Assembly (NCBI GenBank): GCA_039808465.1
Contig: JBDHTA010000035.1
Coordinates: 1-29,123 of the forward strand
DNA: 29,123 bases
From: Metarhizobium sp039808465
Lineage (GTDB): Bacteria; Pseudomonadota; Alphaproteobacteria; Rhizobiales; Rhizobiaceae
Direction of reading: 5' to 3'
Shown here: positions 8,212 to 16,416 of the stretch, piece after piece
Position numbering within the stretch: position 1 is the stretch's first letter
Layout: every line of letters starts with the position of its first letter
Program-made: the position numbers and the translations under genes
The notes under the pieces: model-generated
What the model saw: the letters and a program-made list of their open reading frames with translations, nothing else
Told to the model about the DNA's origin: nothing
Databases searched by the model: none

Positions 8212-8474
8212 CTGGTTTCTCCTCGACACGACCGTAATGAGCCTGCCGCGAGCCGTCACCCGGCTGCCTGTCGCTGCTGAGGGGAGGTTTCTCACGGCCG
8301 GTATAATTTTGCGCGAACGGCCTGCGCGCATATGATTGATTAGGCAAAGACGCCTTCCGGCGCAACAAAATAAAGCATTGCCAGCAGTTAAGCGTTGGCT
8401 TTTCAGTAAAAGTTTACAATGGGAAGGAGGAATCGGCATTGCCTGGATTTCAGGCAGCCTGTTTCGCAAACGAA
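8212..8474. other. Intergenic leader of the binding-protein gene
   Basis: This gap of about 260 bases holds the 5' region of the minus-strand binding-protein gene (Shine-Dalgarno at about 8219-8224) and an AT-rich patch at about 8300-8345 with an ATTATACC-like -10 candidate on the minus strand. I found no convincing -35 partner, no RNA gene and no credible small ORF. Confidence 0.3.
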
Positions 8475-8501
8475 AAGGGCGGCGCTGATGGCGCCGCCCT
8501 T
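8475..8501 (-). terminator. Terminator of the autotransporter gene
   Basis: Perfect 11-base stem (AAGGGCGGCGC at 8475-8485, GCGCCGCCCTT at 8491-8501) with a 5-base loop, starting about 20 bases beyond the autotransporter stop. On the minus strand the 3' arm ends in CCCTTTTCG, giving the T-run of a Rho-independent terminator. Confidence 0.8.
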
Positions 8502-8522
8502 GTTGCGTTCGGGAAAGCTGTA

Positions 8523-11500
8523 TCAGAAGGCGAACTTGATGCCGAGTTTGCCCGCGATCGAGCGGCTGTCGGCGGAAGCCTTGACCTTGACTTCGGAGCT
8601 GAGCGTCGTCGTCGGGTTGATCTGCAAGTTGGCGCCCCCCGACAGCGCGGCCGAGAAGGTGGCCGTGTCGAACTCATAGTTGACGCCGCCAATGCCGGAC
8701 TTGTTCTTGTAGCCCAGAAGCTGCTGGAATTCCGCGCGCAGATAGGGGCTGATCGACATGCCGTTATCGAGCTTGTGATCCATGTAGATGCCCGGTTCGA
8801 ACTTCAGGCCGCCGAAGGAAACTTCGGACTTGCCGTATTTTACCCCGATGCTGTCGGTGAAGTCGTCGCCGGTGAAGCGGGCCGCCAGAACGCCGCCGCG
8901 CAGATCGAACCGCACGGTGTCGGTCAGCGAGAAGATGTGACCGGCCGACAGGGTGACCGCGGCGCCCTGCGTGTTGTAGGAGCCGGTCGAATTGTTGAGC
9001 AGGCCGTTCGTCACGTCGGTATTGCCGAGCAGGCCGATCGCCGAGAAGACCAGGTAGCTGCGCTCCTTGCGGAACAGCGTATAGCCGCCGAACAGGCCGC
9101 TGCGGTTGATGGCGCTGCCCGCCGAAGCGAAGGAGAGGAAGGAGCCGAGATCGACATCGCTCGACGCATAGCCGCCGAACACACCGATATTCAGGCCGTA
9201 TTGCTGGTCGAAGCCGAAATATTCCGAGGCGTTCCAGTCGAGGCTGGCGGCCATGGACATTTCCGTGCTGCTGTAGTTCGGCGTGCTCTGGCCGGTGCCG
9301 ACGACGCGGAAGCCGTCATAATGGCTGCGGGCGAGCTGGCCGGTGGAGAAGATGCCGAAGGGAATGCCGCCATTGCCAGCCGCCGCCGCGCCGCCGCCGC
9401 TTGCGGTGGTCAGGCCGAAGGCATCGGCGATATTGGCGTCGGTAATGTCGTTCAACTGGTTGAGCGAGGTGCTGAGAATGGTGGTGTTGACCGGAGAGAG
9501 CGGATCGCCCGTGGTGCCGACGGGGGAGGCGCGCAGCGTCAGGCCGCCTGCCGGATCGCCGATCATCTCGTAATTGTAGAGGCTGGACAGCGTGCCATCG
9601 ATGCCTTCGACACGGAAGAGCGCGGGGTCGATGGCGGAACCGGTCTGAATGACGGCGATGTCGCTTTCACGGTCCAGAACCGGGGTGCCGAGAATGTTGA
9701 CGCGGATGAGGTTGTCGCCGGTGATGGTCGAAGCGCCGCCGGGCGTGACAACGAGGCTGTCGATGGCGCCGCCATCCTGATCGTAATCGATCAGGATGCT
9801 GCTGTCGTTCATCGTCAGAGCCCCGACGGTGAAGCTGTCGCCAGCTATGCCGTTGTACATGCTGAGGCTGGAGCGATCCAGCGCGAGCGTGCCGAGGCCG
9901 GTTCCGGCCTGATCGAGCAGGCTGAAATTGCCCGTGGTCCTGATAACCGAGCCGTTATTGGCGATGATGCTGTCGATGCCCTGGTCGCCGCCGAAGCCGA
10001 TGACGGAATCGTTGAGGGTGAGCGTGGAGAAGCCGGTGAAATTCTGGCTGCGGTCGGTGAAGCGGGTGCCTTCGAGATAGCCCGTGGCATTGGTGCCGCT
10101 GAAGGTGACGCCATCGCGGAACTGGATCGGCGCGGAAACGCCTTCGTGATCGTAGTTCTCATGCATCAGCAGCGTGGTGAGGCCGGAAACGTTACCGCCG
10201 ACACTGCCGCCATCGATATCGAAAGAACTGGCATCGATATTGCCGCCGACGGAACCGGAGGTCATCCAGAAATTGCCGGTGGGGCTTTCGCCGTTGCCGA
10301 TATTGCCTTCGACGGCGCCGCCATGAATGGTAACGCTGGCGGCGGTAACATTGCCGTCGACAGTGCCGCCGCCGATCTGGGCGTCGTTGACGGAGACATT
10401 GCCGTTGACGGCGCCGCTGGTCATCGCGAAGCTGTTAACGCCGCCGCTGCCCCCGATATTGCCGTTGACCGTGCCACCGGCCACGGTGAAGGTGTTGTTG
10501 CCCGTGCCGCCGTTGATATTGCCGGTTACCGTGCCGCCGCTGAAGGCGAAGGCGTCGTTGCCGTCGCCGCCGTCGATGCTGCTGAAAACGGTCCCGCCGG
10601 TCATGTTGAAGGCGTCGTCGCCATCCTGAAGGAAAATCTCGGCGCGCTCGGCCTCGGTGCCGATCGATCCGCCGGAAATATTGAATGTATTGCTGTTCGT
10701 GACGACCGGATTGTCGGGATCAACCGTGGAATCCGTGTTGGTCATGCCGTATATGCTGCCGCCGATCGCGCCGCCGGTCATCGTGAGATTCATGGCCGAG
10801 ACGCCGCCGGCTATGGAGCCGTCTTCGATGCCCACAGCGCCCGAGGCGATCAATCGGCCCTCGATGGTGCCGTCAAGGAAAGATGCGTCTTGCGTATAGA
10901 CGTCGCCGGTGATGGTGCCGCCTTCGATCAGGGCGTATTGTAAGGGGCGAGACCCTCCGTCTCCCCGAGTGCCGTAAATGTCGCCATCGATGGTTCCGCC
11001 GGAAACGAGAACGTGGCCTACATTGCCCAAGGAAACGTTGCCGTTGATCCGGCCGCTTTTCATCGTAAGGGAATTTGTGCCGGAACCGCCATCGATGGTG
11101 CCGTTCAGGGTGCCGCCATCGACGGTGAACGCGTCATTGCCAGCGCCGCCGTTGAGGGCGCCGGTCAGCGTGCCGCCGGTGAGGATGAAGATGTCGTTGC
11201 CGTTCTCGCCGTTGATGTCCGCGTAGACGGTACCGCCCTTCATGTCGAAGGTATCGGCGCCATTCCCGAGGAAGAGCGTGGCCGGGGCGGCCTCGCTGCC
11301 GATCGAACCGCTGTTCATATAGACGGCGTCGTTGCCGCCGAGGAAGTCGAAAGCGCCGTCCGTGGGATTGAAGGGCAGGCCGGGGGGGATGGATTCCGGG
11401 GGGATCGTGCCGGGCGCGTTGATAAGGCTGCCGCCATCCATGTTCAGGATGTCGTTGCCTTCTCCATCGTATTCTTCTTCTTGGAGGAAATCCATGTTGC

Positions 11501-11708
11501 GCTCGAAGAAGCTGAACTCGGAATCCACCTGTCCCGTCTCGCAGGTCACGGTCACGAAAGCGTTGACTTCGTCGAAGCTGGCGCCGCATCCGGGCGGCGT
11601 CTGCGCCAGGGCCATGGAGGAAACGAGGCCCGCGGGTGCGAGGGCAACCAGAAAGGCTGCCGTGCTCAGCAGATCGGACTTTCTCTTATTCGTCATCGTG
11701 TCGCGCAT
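8523..11708 (-). CDS. Autotransporter outer membrane beta-barrel protein with repetitive passenger
   Basis: Type V secreted surface protein of 1061 residues. It has a signal peptide (KRKSDLLSTAAFLVALAPAG, likely cleavage after ALA near residue 36), a passenger of about 750 residues, and a C-terminal beta-barrel from about residue 790 (SMAASLDWNASEYFGFDQQY, GLFGGYTLFRKERSYLVFSA) ending in the F of KFAF, as barrel-assembly signals do. The passenger is built of GGTVxGNI-like ladders that suit a beta-helix, with glycine/aspartate turns (GENGND, GGAGND, GGDGND) resembling RTX calcium-binding repeats. Residues 134-228 and 347-441 align without gaps with over half the positions identical. Start: M1 at 11708 or M5 at 11696; neither has a strong Shine-Dalgarno. 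The ligand or activity is unknown, and no protease or lipase triad was recognised. Adhesion or aggregation is the likely role by family. Confidence 0.88.
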   Translation of the reverse strand: MRDTMTNKRKSDLLSTAAFLVALAPAGLVSSMALAQTPPGCGASFDEVNAFVTVTCETGQVDSEFSFFERNMDFLQEEEYDGEGNDILNMDGGSLINAPGTIPPESIPPGLPFNPTDGAFDFLGGNDAVYMNSGSIGSEAAPATLFLGNGADTFDMKGGTVYADINGENGNDIFILTGGTLTGALNGGAGNDAFTVDGGTLNGTIDGGSGTNSLTMKSGRINGNVSLGNVGHVLVSGGTIDGDIYGTRGDGGSRPLQYALIEGGTITGDVYTQDASFLDGTIEGRLIASGAVGIEDGSIAGGVSAMNLTMTGGAIGGSIYGMTNTDSTVDPDNPVVTNSNTFNISGGSIGTEAERAEIFLQDGDDAFNMTGGTVFSSIDGGDGNDAFAFSGGTVTGNINGGTGNNTFTVAGGTVNGNIGGSGGVNSFAMTSGAVNGNVSVNDAQIGGGTVDGNVTAASVTIHGGAVEGNIGNGESPTGNFWMTSGSVGGNIDASSFDIDGGSVGGNVSGLTTLLMHENYDHEGVSAPIQFRDGVTFSGTNATGYLEGTRFTDRSQNFTGFSTLTLNDSVIGFGGDQGIDSIIANNGSVIRTTGNFSLLDQAGTGLGTLALDRSSLSMYNGIAGDSFTVGALTMNDSSILIDYDQDGGAIDSLVVTPGGASTITGDNLIRVNILGTPVLDRESDIAVIQTGSAIDPALFRVEGIDGTLSSLYNYEMIGDPAGGLTLRASPVGTTGDPLSPVNTTILSTSLNQLNDITDANIADAFGLTTASGGGAAAAGNGGIPFGIFSTGQLARSHYDGFRVVGTGQSTPNYSSTEMSMAASLDWNASEYFGFDQQYGLNIGVFGGYASSDVDLGSFLSFASAGSAINRSGLFGGYTLFRKERSYLVFSAIGLLGNTDVTNGLLNNSTGSYNTQGAAVTLSAGHIFSLTDTVRFDLRGGVLAARFTGDDFTDSIGVKYGKSEVSFGGLKFEPGIYMDHKLDNGMSISPYLRAEFQQLLGYKNKSGIGGVNYEFDTATFSAALSGGANLQINPTTTLSSEVKVKASADSRSIAGKLGIKFAF
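10386..10670 (-). repeat. Internal passenger repeat, copy B
   Basis: Encodes autotransporter residues 347-441. It aligns without gaps over 95 residues to copy A (residues 134-228), sharing the order GSIG-EA, FL, GGTV, GND, GGT-TG, NGG-GN, FTV-GGT, NG and NGNVS. About 54 of 95 positions are identical by eye. Confidence 0.8.
11025..11309 (-). repeat. Internal passenger repeat, copy A
   Basis: Encodes autotransporter residues 134-228, the N-terminal member of the 95-residue duplicated pair. The two copies start 639 bases apart. The intervening segment also contains GGTIDGDI/GGTITGDV ladders, so the original unit may have been about 210 residues. Confidence 0.8.
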
Positions 11709-11750
11709 CCCAATTCGCTAAACCAACATATCCCCGAGTGTTAGCCCACG

Positions 11751-11780
11751 ATTATTAACGAAGTGACAACCATGCTGCAA
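11751..11780 (-). promoter_or_regulatory. Candidate promoter of the autotransporter gene
   Basis: On the minus strand, TTGCAG (complement of 11775-11780) and AATAAT (complement of 11751-11756) are spaced by 18 bases, about 45 bases before the autotransporter start. The match to the sigma70 consensus is moderate. The rest of the 432-base divergent gap (11781-12060) shows no gene or RNA that I can recognise. Confidence 0.35.
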
Positions 11781-12085
11781 TCCCGCCACAATCAATACTT
11801 GGCGGCTGTGTCCTTTTCGCACTGTTTGCGCTGCGGAATATGGAAATTGCAGTGCGGGATAAGCGTGGCTCTTGCGCAGGTGCGCAGTAACCCTCTGGAA
11901 TCTCTCGGTTTCGTGAAAGTATCGGGGCGGATTGCTTCTGCGCGATTGTGCGTCGCCCAGAAATTTTGACCTTTTGGAAAAATATTCATCACGGGTGGAA
12001 ACGCACAGTTTAACGCAGCCAAAGTCATGGCTGCGGCGGGCAAAGAAAGAAGCGCTGATTCGGCTCACCTTCGAATCGGTAAAGC

Positions 12086-12114
12086 TTGACGTTGGCAAGG
12101 TCTGCGGGTAGATT
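12086..12114 (+). promoter_or_regulatory. Sigma70-like promoter of the OmpA-domain gene
   Basis: TTGACG (12086-12091) and TAGATT (12109-12114) are separated by exactly 17 bases, a near-consensus vegetative promoter. Transcription would start near 12120, just ahead of the GGAGGG Shine-Dalgarno at 12128-12133. A perfect 8-base inverted repeat (TTCGAATC at 12070-12077, GATTCGAA at 12111-12118) brackets the promoter and overlaps the -10, so a dimeric repressor site is possible. This could also be the promoter of the T6SS operon downstream. Confidence 0.6.
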
Positions 12115-12140
12115 CGAACCCTTGGCTGGAGGGTATTGCT

Positions 12141-12674
12141 ATGCGCAAAAGTCTGTATTTTCTCGTAGCGGCGATGGCCGGTCTCGCGGCCCAGAACGGT
12201 TTCGCGCAATCGCTCAAGGATGCGAACTATTCCCGGGACGATGTCGTCAGCTCGCTGATCGAGCAGGCCGATCTCGGGGGCACGCGCGCCGTGTGCATCG
12301 GCACCAAAACCGAATGCGCGACATCGAAGCCGCAGCCGAAGGGCTTCGACATGATGCTGACCTTCGATCTCGACTCCGCGACGTTGAGCGACGCGGCGCG
12401 AAAGAACCTCGACGTGGTGGCCGAAGCGCTATCGGACGGGCGTCTGAAGGCGGCGAAGTTCCGTGTCGAAGGGCATACCGACGCGCGCGGCGGCGACAAG
12501 TATAATGTCTCCCTGTCGACGCAGCGTGCCGATGCGGTGGTGCGCTATCTCGAAGCGAAGAACGTTCCGGCGGACAAGTTGCAGGCGATCGGTTTCGGCA
12601 AAAGCGCGCCGCGCACCGAAAACCCGTATGATCCGGAAAATCGCCGTGTCGAGCTGAAGCTGACGACCCAGTGA
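12141..12674 (+). CDS. OmpA family protein (peptidoglycan-binding domain)
   Basis: Small exported envelope protein of 177 residues. It has a signal peptide (MRKSLYFLVAAMAGLAAQNGFA, cleavage after FA near residue 22) with no lipobox Cys, a short linker with a Cys pair (AVCIGTKTECA) that could form a disulfide, and a C-terminal OmpA-like domain from about residue 68 (FDMMLTFDLDSATLSDAARKN, VEGHTDARGGDKYN, LSTQRADAVVRYL, GFGKSAPR, ENRRVEL). The Asp and Arg that bind diaminopimelate are in the HTDARGG and LSTQRA segments. It would anchor to peptidoglycan in the periplasm. It lies 120 bases upstream of tssA on the same strand and may be an accessory of the secretion system or an unrelated neighbour. 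The ATG is supported by GGAGGG seven bases upstream. Confidence 0.92.
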   Translation: MRKSLYFLVAAMAGLAAQNGFAQSLKDANYSRDDVVSSLIEQADLGGTRAVCIGTKTECATSKPQPKGFDMMLTFDLDSATLSDAARKNLDVVAEALSDGRLKAAKFRVEGHTDARGGDKYNVSLSTQRADAVVRYLEAKNVPADKLQAIGFGKSAPRTENPYDPENRRVELKLTTQ

Positions 12675-12702
12675 ATTCCGCGGGCGGCTGCCGCGCGGGA
12701 TT
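12674..12702 (+). terminator. Possible weak terminator or attenuator after the OmpA-domain gene
   Basis: AATTCCGCG (12674-12682) pairs with CGCGGGATT (12694-12702), with one G-U wobble and an inner GGC/GCC stem. It is followed by TTC rather than a long T-run, so partial read-through into tssA would be expected. It begins at the last base of the stop codon. Confidence 0.35.
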
Positions 12703-12794
12703 TCAGGACGGGGCGGGGCTCGTGGCCTTGCCTGATATTTGGATGGTGACTGGCGGAGGTGGCTGGCAAGCCGGTTCCGGTGTGGTGAGGGCGT

Positions 12795-14126
12795 ATGAAA
12801 CTCGACGATCTCCTTTCTCCGATCAGCGAGAAATCCCCTTGCGGCCCCGATCTCGATGAAGCCGGCGACAACGATTACTTCAATTATACCATTTCGGCGG
12901 AAGGCCGGTTTCCCGAGCGCTTCTACGATCCGGGCAAAGGGCAGTTCTTCGATCGCAAGACGATCAAGCTGGACGATGAAAGAAAGCGGATCGGCTCCCT
13001 GCTGGAGCGTTCGCGCGACCTGCGCCTGCTGGCGCTGATCGCGCAGTTCGAGGCGGTCATGGGCGATGTGCGCGGGTTTTCCGCGACGCTCGATATCACG
13101 TCCAGGCTGCTCGGCGCCTTCTGGCGCGATGTCCATCCGCAGCCCATGGATGGAGACATGGAATTGCGCCGGGTGGCGCTGGAAGGGCTGGACGATCGCA
13201 GCAGGGTGGCGGTGCCGCTGGGCTATGCCGTGCTGTTCTCGGACCGGCGGGCTGGCGCGGTGTCGCTGCGGGCCTGGCAGGTCGCGAACAAGCCGGAGAT
13301 CGCCTACAAGGACGAGGACAAGCCGGATGCCGCTATCCTGCGCGACGCCTTTTCCGCCCCGGAAAACCGGGAGGCGGTGGATGCGGCCTTTGCGGCGATA
13401 ACCGCCGCCGGGCGCAGCCTCAAGGATATTCGCGGCCGGTTTCTGGCCGAAGGCCTGTTCGAATACGCGCCGTCCTTCGACAGCCTCGAGACGGTGCTGA
13501 CGGAGATTTCGGCGCTGTTCACCGGCAATGCCGCGCATCTGGCCGGACAGGGAAGCGAGGAGGAGAAGGAAGAGGAACCGCAGCAGGCCGCCGGGCATGC
13601 GCAAAGCGCCGCGCCGGTTGGCGCCACGCCGAAGCCGGGCATGCGGGTGACGCTCCAGAGCCATCGCGAGGCGAAGGCGGCGCTGGTGGCGCTGGAAAGC
13701 TATTTCGCGGAGAACGAGCCTTCGTCTCCGGCGCTCATCCTGGTGCATCAGGCGCGGCTTCTGATCGGCCGTCCGCTGGTGGAGGCGCTGGTGGCGCTGG
13801 CGCCGGGCCGGGCCGGAACGGCGGTGCTGAATATCGATCATGCCTCGGGATTTTTTCTCGACATGGACAAGATGAAGCAGCTCACGGTCGCCATTCCCGC
13901 AGAAGAAAATGCGGGGGGAGGGCTGTTGCGGCGGCTGACGGCGCAGGATCCGGTGGTCAAGGATCGCGATCAGGCTGTCGCGGCGATGCTTGGCGTCGAG
14001 GCTTTTCTTGCGGGCCGCGAGCCGTCCAGTCCGGTTTCCATGCTACTGGCGCGGGCCAGAGCATTGATGGGCAGCAATTTTCTGTTCCTCTTGAAAGAAT
14101 TGCTTCCGGAGGAGAAGAAAAGCTGA
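12795..14126 (+). CDS. tssA: Type VI secretion system protein TssA
   Basis: Cap/initiator protein that helps assemble the T6SS baseplate and tail in the cytoplasm. It has 443 residues. The N-terminal ImpA_N domain is seen at ISEKSPCGPDLDEAGDNDYF, ERSRDLRLLALIAQFEAVMG and LLGAFWRDVHPQPMDGDMELR. An acidic, low-complexity linker (about residues 255-285, EEEKEEEPQQAAG) leads to the C-terminal region. That region carries two copies of a helix motif centred on EPSSP (E308 and E409), flanking the segment GFFLDMDKMKQLT. Most TssA proteins I know of show one such motif, so a duplication is suggested. It is first in the run tssA-tssB-tssC-hcp. The ATG at 12795 follows GTGAGGG. Confidence 0.93.
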   Translation: MKLDDLLSPISEKSPCGPDLDEAGDNDYFNYTISAEGRFPERFYDPGKGQFFDRKTIKLDDERKRIGSLLERSRDLRLLALIAQFEAVMGDVRGFSATLDITSRLLGAFWRDVHPQPMDGDMELRRVALEGLDDRSRVAVPLGYAVLFSDRRAGAVSLRAWQVANKPEIAYKDEDKPDAAILRDAFSAPENREAVDAAFAAITAAGRSLKDIRGRFLAEGLFEYAPSFDSLETVLTEISALFTGNAAHLAGQGSEEEKEEEPQQAAGHAQSAAPVGATPKPGMRVTLQSHREAKAALVALESYFAENEPSSPALILVHQARLLIGRPLVEALVALAPGRAGTAVLNIDHASGFFLDMDKMKQLTVAIPAEENAGGGLLRRLTAQDPVVKDRDQAVAAMLGVEAFLAGREPSSPVSMLLARARALMGSNFLFLLKELLPEEKKS

Positions 14127-14198
14127 ATTTCCCGTGTCGGAATATTTGACAAACGGGCCACATTCTGAGCTTCTATTACAGAGCGATGGGAGGGTGAA

Positions 14199-14738
14199 AT
14201 GAGTTCTGACAATGGCCAGCGTTTCATAAAGCGGAACCGTCCGCCCCGCGTGCAGATTTCCTATGAAGACCCGACGAATGCGGAAAAGCTTGTCGAGCTT
14301 CCTTTCGTGATGGGCGTGCTGTCGGATCTGTCCGGCAATGCCTCGCAGGTGGAAAAACCGCCGATGGCCGACCGCAAGTTCACGCCGGTCGGCATGGATA
14401 ATTTCGACGAATACATGCGCAGCGTCGAACCGGCGATCGCCATGCGCGTCGAAAACAAGCTGGATCCGGATGGCGGCAACGAGAAGATCGGCGTCAACCT
14501 CACCTTCCGGCAGATGGCCGACTTCGAACCGGCGGCGATTGCCCGCCAGGTTCCGGCGCTGAAGTCGCTTCTGGAGGCGCGCGAGCAGCTTGCCAATCTA
14601 CAGCGTTACATGAACGGCCGCGTCGACGCGGAAAACAAGCTTCGGGAGCTTTTGTCCAATCCGGAGCTGATGAAGGCCTTGAGCGACCGGCAGGGCGGGG
14701 ATGGCAAGGAAGCCGCCGCCGATGACGGCGATCAGTGA
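14199..14738 (+). CDS. tssB: Type VI secretion system contractile sheath small subunit TssB (VipA)
   Basis: 179 residues, the normal length for the family. Forms the contractile sheath with TssC around the Hcp tube. Family blocks are RVQISYEDPTNAEKLVELPF, VMGVLSDLSG, DRKFTPVGMDNFDEYMRSVEP, VNLTFRQMADFEPAAIARQVP, and the C-terminal LSNPELMKAL helix that contacts TssC and ClpV. The tail is acidic (AAADDGDQ). The ATG at 14199 follows GGGAGGG. The stop overlaps a possible GTG of tssC (GTGA), so the two are translationally close, as expected for sheath partners. Confidence 0.96.
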   Translation: MSSDNGQRFIKRNRPPRVQISYEDPTNAEKLVELPFVMGVLSDLSGNASQVEKPPMADRKFTPVGMDNFDEYMRSVEPAIAMRVENKLDPDGGNEKIGVNLTFRQMADFEPAAIARQVPALKSLLEAREQLANLQRYMNGRVDAENKLRELLSNPELMKALSDRQGGDGKEAAADDGDQ

Positions 14739-14758
14739 ACAGTGCGGGGAACGGTCAT

Positions 14759-16249
14759 ATGGTCGGGGAAACGGCGAGTCTCAACCAGCGTGAAGTGCAA
14801 ACGGCCGACGAGGTCGATGAATTCGCGGCGCTTCTGAAACAAAGCTTCAAGACGCGCACGGAGCGGGCGGCGACCGAGGTGGACAACGCCATCGGCACGC
14901 TGGTGCAGCAGGCGCTGGCCGATGCCGACGTCATCAAGGACGATGTTCTCGACACGATCAACGAGATCATCGCCCGGCTGGACGAAAAGCTCTCGGCGCA
15001 GATGAATGCGATCATGCATGCGCCGGAGTTCCAGTCGATCGAGAGCGCCTGGCGCGGCCTGAACTATCTGACCAGCAATTCGGAAACCGACAGCAGCCTG
15101 AAAATCAAGGTGATGAACGTTTCCCGCGGCGAGCTTCTGTCGGATTTCAAGCGCTATGCCGGGGCGAAGTGGGACCAGAGCCCGCTGTTCAAGAAGCTCT
15201 ACGAATATGAATACGGTGTGCTGGGCGGCGAGCCCTATGGCGCGCTGGTCGGCGATTATTATTTCGACCATACGGCGCAGAGCGTGTCGCTGCTGCGCGA
15301 TCTCGGCAAGATCGCCGCCGCCGCCCATTGCCCGCTCATTTCCGCCGCCGATCCGGCGCTGCTCGGCTTCGACGACTGGACGGAACTGGTCAATCCGCGT
15401 GATCTCGGCGAGATTTTCGATGCGCCGGACTATGCCGCCTGGCGTTCGCTGAGGGACTCGGAAAATTCCCGTTACGTGTCGCTATGCATGCCCCGCGTGC
15501 TGGCGCGTGAGCCCTATGGCGAAAAGACCATCAAGGTGGAGGAATTCGCCTTCGAGGAGGAAACCGACGGGCATAACGGCAAGAAATATGCCTGGATGAA
15601 CGCCGCCTATGCCATGGCGGTGAACGTCAATCGCGCCCACAAGGAATATGGCTGGACGGTGCGCATTCGCGGCGTGCAGTCGGGCGGCGAGGTCATCAAC
15701 CTGCCGCTGCACACCTTCCCGACCGATGACGGTTCGGTGGACATGAAGTGCCCGACGGAAATCTCGATCAGCGACCGCCGCGAGGCCGAGCTGTCGAAGG
15801 CGGGCATGATGCCGCTCATCCACCGCAAAAACAGCGACAAGGCCGCCTTCATCGGCGCGCAATCGCTGTACAAGCCGAAGAAGAAGGATACCGACGAGGC
15901 GACGGCTTCGGAAAACCTGTCGGCGCGTCTGCCCTATATGTTCGCCTGCTCGCGCTTTGCCCATTACCTGAAATGCATGGTGCGCGACGCGGTGGGCGAC
16001 ACGAAGGAACGTGAGGATTTGCAGCGCTGGCTGCAAAGCTGGATCAACCGCTATGTGGATGGCGATCCGCGCAACTCGACCTCGCTGGTCAAGGCGAAGA
16101 AGCCGCTGGCGGGCGCCAAGGTGGATGTGTACGAGGATCCGGAAAATCCCGGTTATTACGCCGCCCGCTTCTTCCTGCGGCCGCATTACCAGCTCGAAGG
16201 CATGGATATCGGCATGAGCCTGGTCTCCAAGCTTCCGGCGGATAAGTAA
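14759..16249 (+). CDS. tssC: Type VI secretion system contractile sheath large subunit TssC (VipB)
   Basis: About 496 residues. Partner of TssB in the sheath. Clear family blocks are FQSIESAWRGLNYLTSNSET, the FKKLYEYEYGVLGGEPYGAL segment, DYYFDHTAQSVSLLRDLGKI, AAAHCPLISAADPALLGF, WRSLRDSENSRYVSLCMPRVL, GWTVRIRGVQSGGEVINLP, and the C-terminal YYAARFFLRPHYQLEGMDIG that forms the sheath handshake. The ATG at 14759 is preferred because GCGGGGAA lies 8 bases upstream. An in-frame GTG at 14735 that overlaps the tssB stop would add eight residues but has a poor Shine-Dalgarno. A hairpin-rich 167-base gap separates it from hcp. Confidence 0.96.
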   Translation: MVGETASLNQREVQTADEVDEFAALLKQSFKTRTERAATEVDNAIGTLVQQALADADVIKDDVLDTINEIIARLDEKLSAQMNAIMHAPEFQSIESAWRGLNYLTSNSETDSSLKIKVMNVSRGELLSDFKRYAGAKWDQSPLFKKLYEYEYGVLGGEPYGALVGDYYFDHTAQSVSLLRDLGKIAAAAHCPLISAADPALLGFDDWTELVNPRDLGEIFDAPDYAAWRSLRDSENSRYVSLCMPRVLAREPYGEKTIKVEEFAFEEETDGHNGKKYAWMNAAYAMAVNVNRAHKEYGWTVRIRGVQSGGEVINLPLHTFPTDDGSVDMKCPTEISISDRREAELSKAGMMPLIHRKNSDKAAFIGAQSLYKPKKKDTDEATASENLSARLPYMFACSRFAHYLKCMVRDAVGDTKEREDLQRWLQSWINRYVDGDPRNSTSLVKAKKPLAGAKVDVYEDPENPGYYAARFFLRPHYQLEGMDIGMSLVSKLPADK

Positions 16250-16265
16250 GCTTTGGTGAACATGC

Positions 16266-16312
16266 CCCGCCGTGCCGTCTGGCGGCGGGTTCTGCAACCG
16301 GATCGACCGGTT
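16266..16312 (+). other. Paired hairpins between tssC and hcp
   Basis: Two consecutive stem-loops lie in the tssC-hcp gap. The first is CCCGCC...GGCGGG (16266-16271 with 16284-16289) with an inner GCC/GGC stem and the loop GTCT. The second is AACCGG (16296-16301) with CCGGTT (16307-16312). No T-run follows, so they look more like an mRNA-processing or stability element, or a weak attenuator, than a full terminator. No promoter was recognised in 16313-16416. Confidence 0.45.
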
Positions 16313-16416
16313 CCGGCGTGGCGTTCGCGTTCCGGAGCGTTGGTTCGGTTTGTCATGCGTGACCGGGATGCCGGGTGTTTCGAAATGTTCAACTGACTCA
16401 GGGTGAGGGAAGTGCC

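Noticed and set aside
8212..8469. N-terminal extension of the branched-chain amino acid binding protein
   Set aside because: The extension precedes a perfect signal peptide with its own Shine-Dalgarno and would block export.
11718..12209. Minus-strand open frame of 163 codons in the autotransporter-OmpA divergent gap
   Set aside because: It overlaps the OmpA-like signal-peptide coding region and the promoter, shows no known domain and has atypical composition.
12764..12778. Sigma54-like sequence TGGCAAG-N4-TTCC upstream of tssA
   Set aside because: The invariant GC of the -12 element is CC here, and transcription would begin only a few bases before the start codon, after the ribosome binding site.
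14146..14179. Perfect TTGACA upstream of tssB
   Set aside because: The nearest TATAAT-like sequences (TTCTAT, TATTAC) are at 19 and 22 bases with poor matches, so it is not convincing as a promoter.
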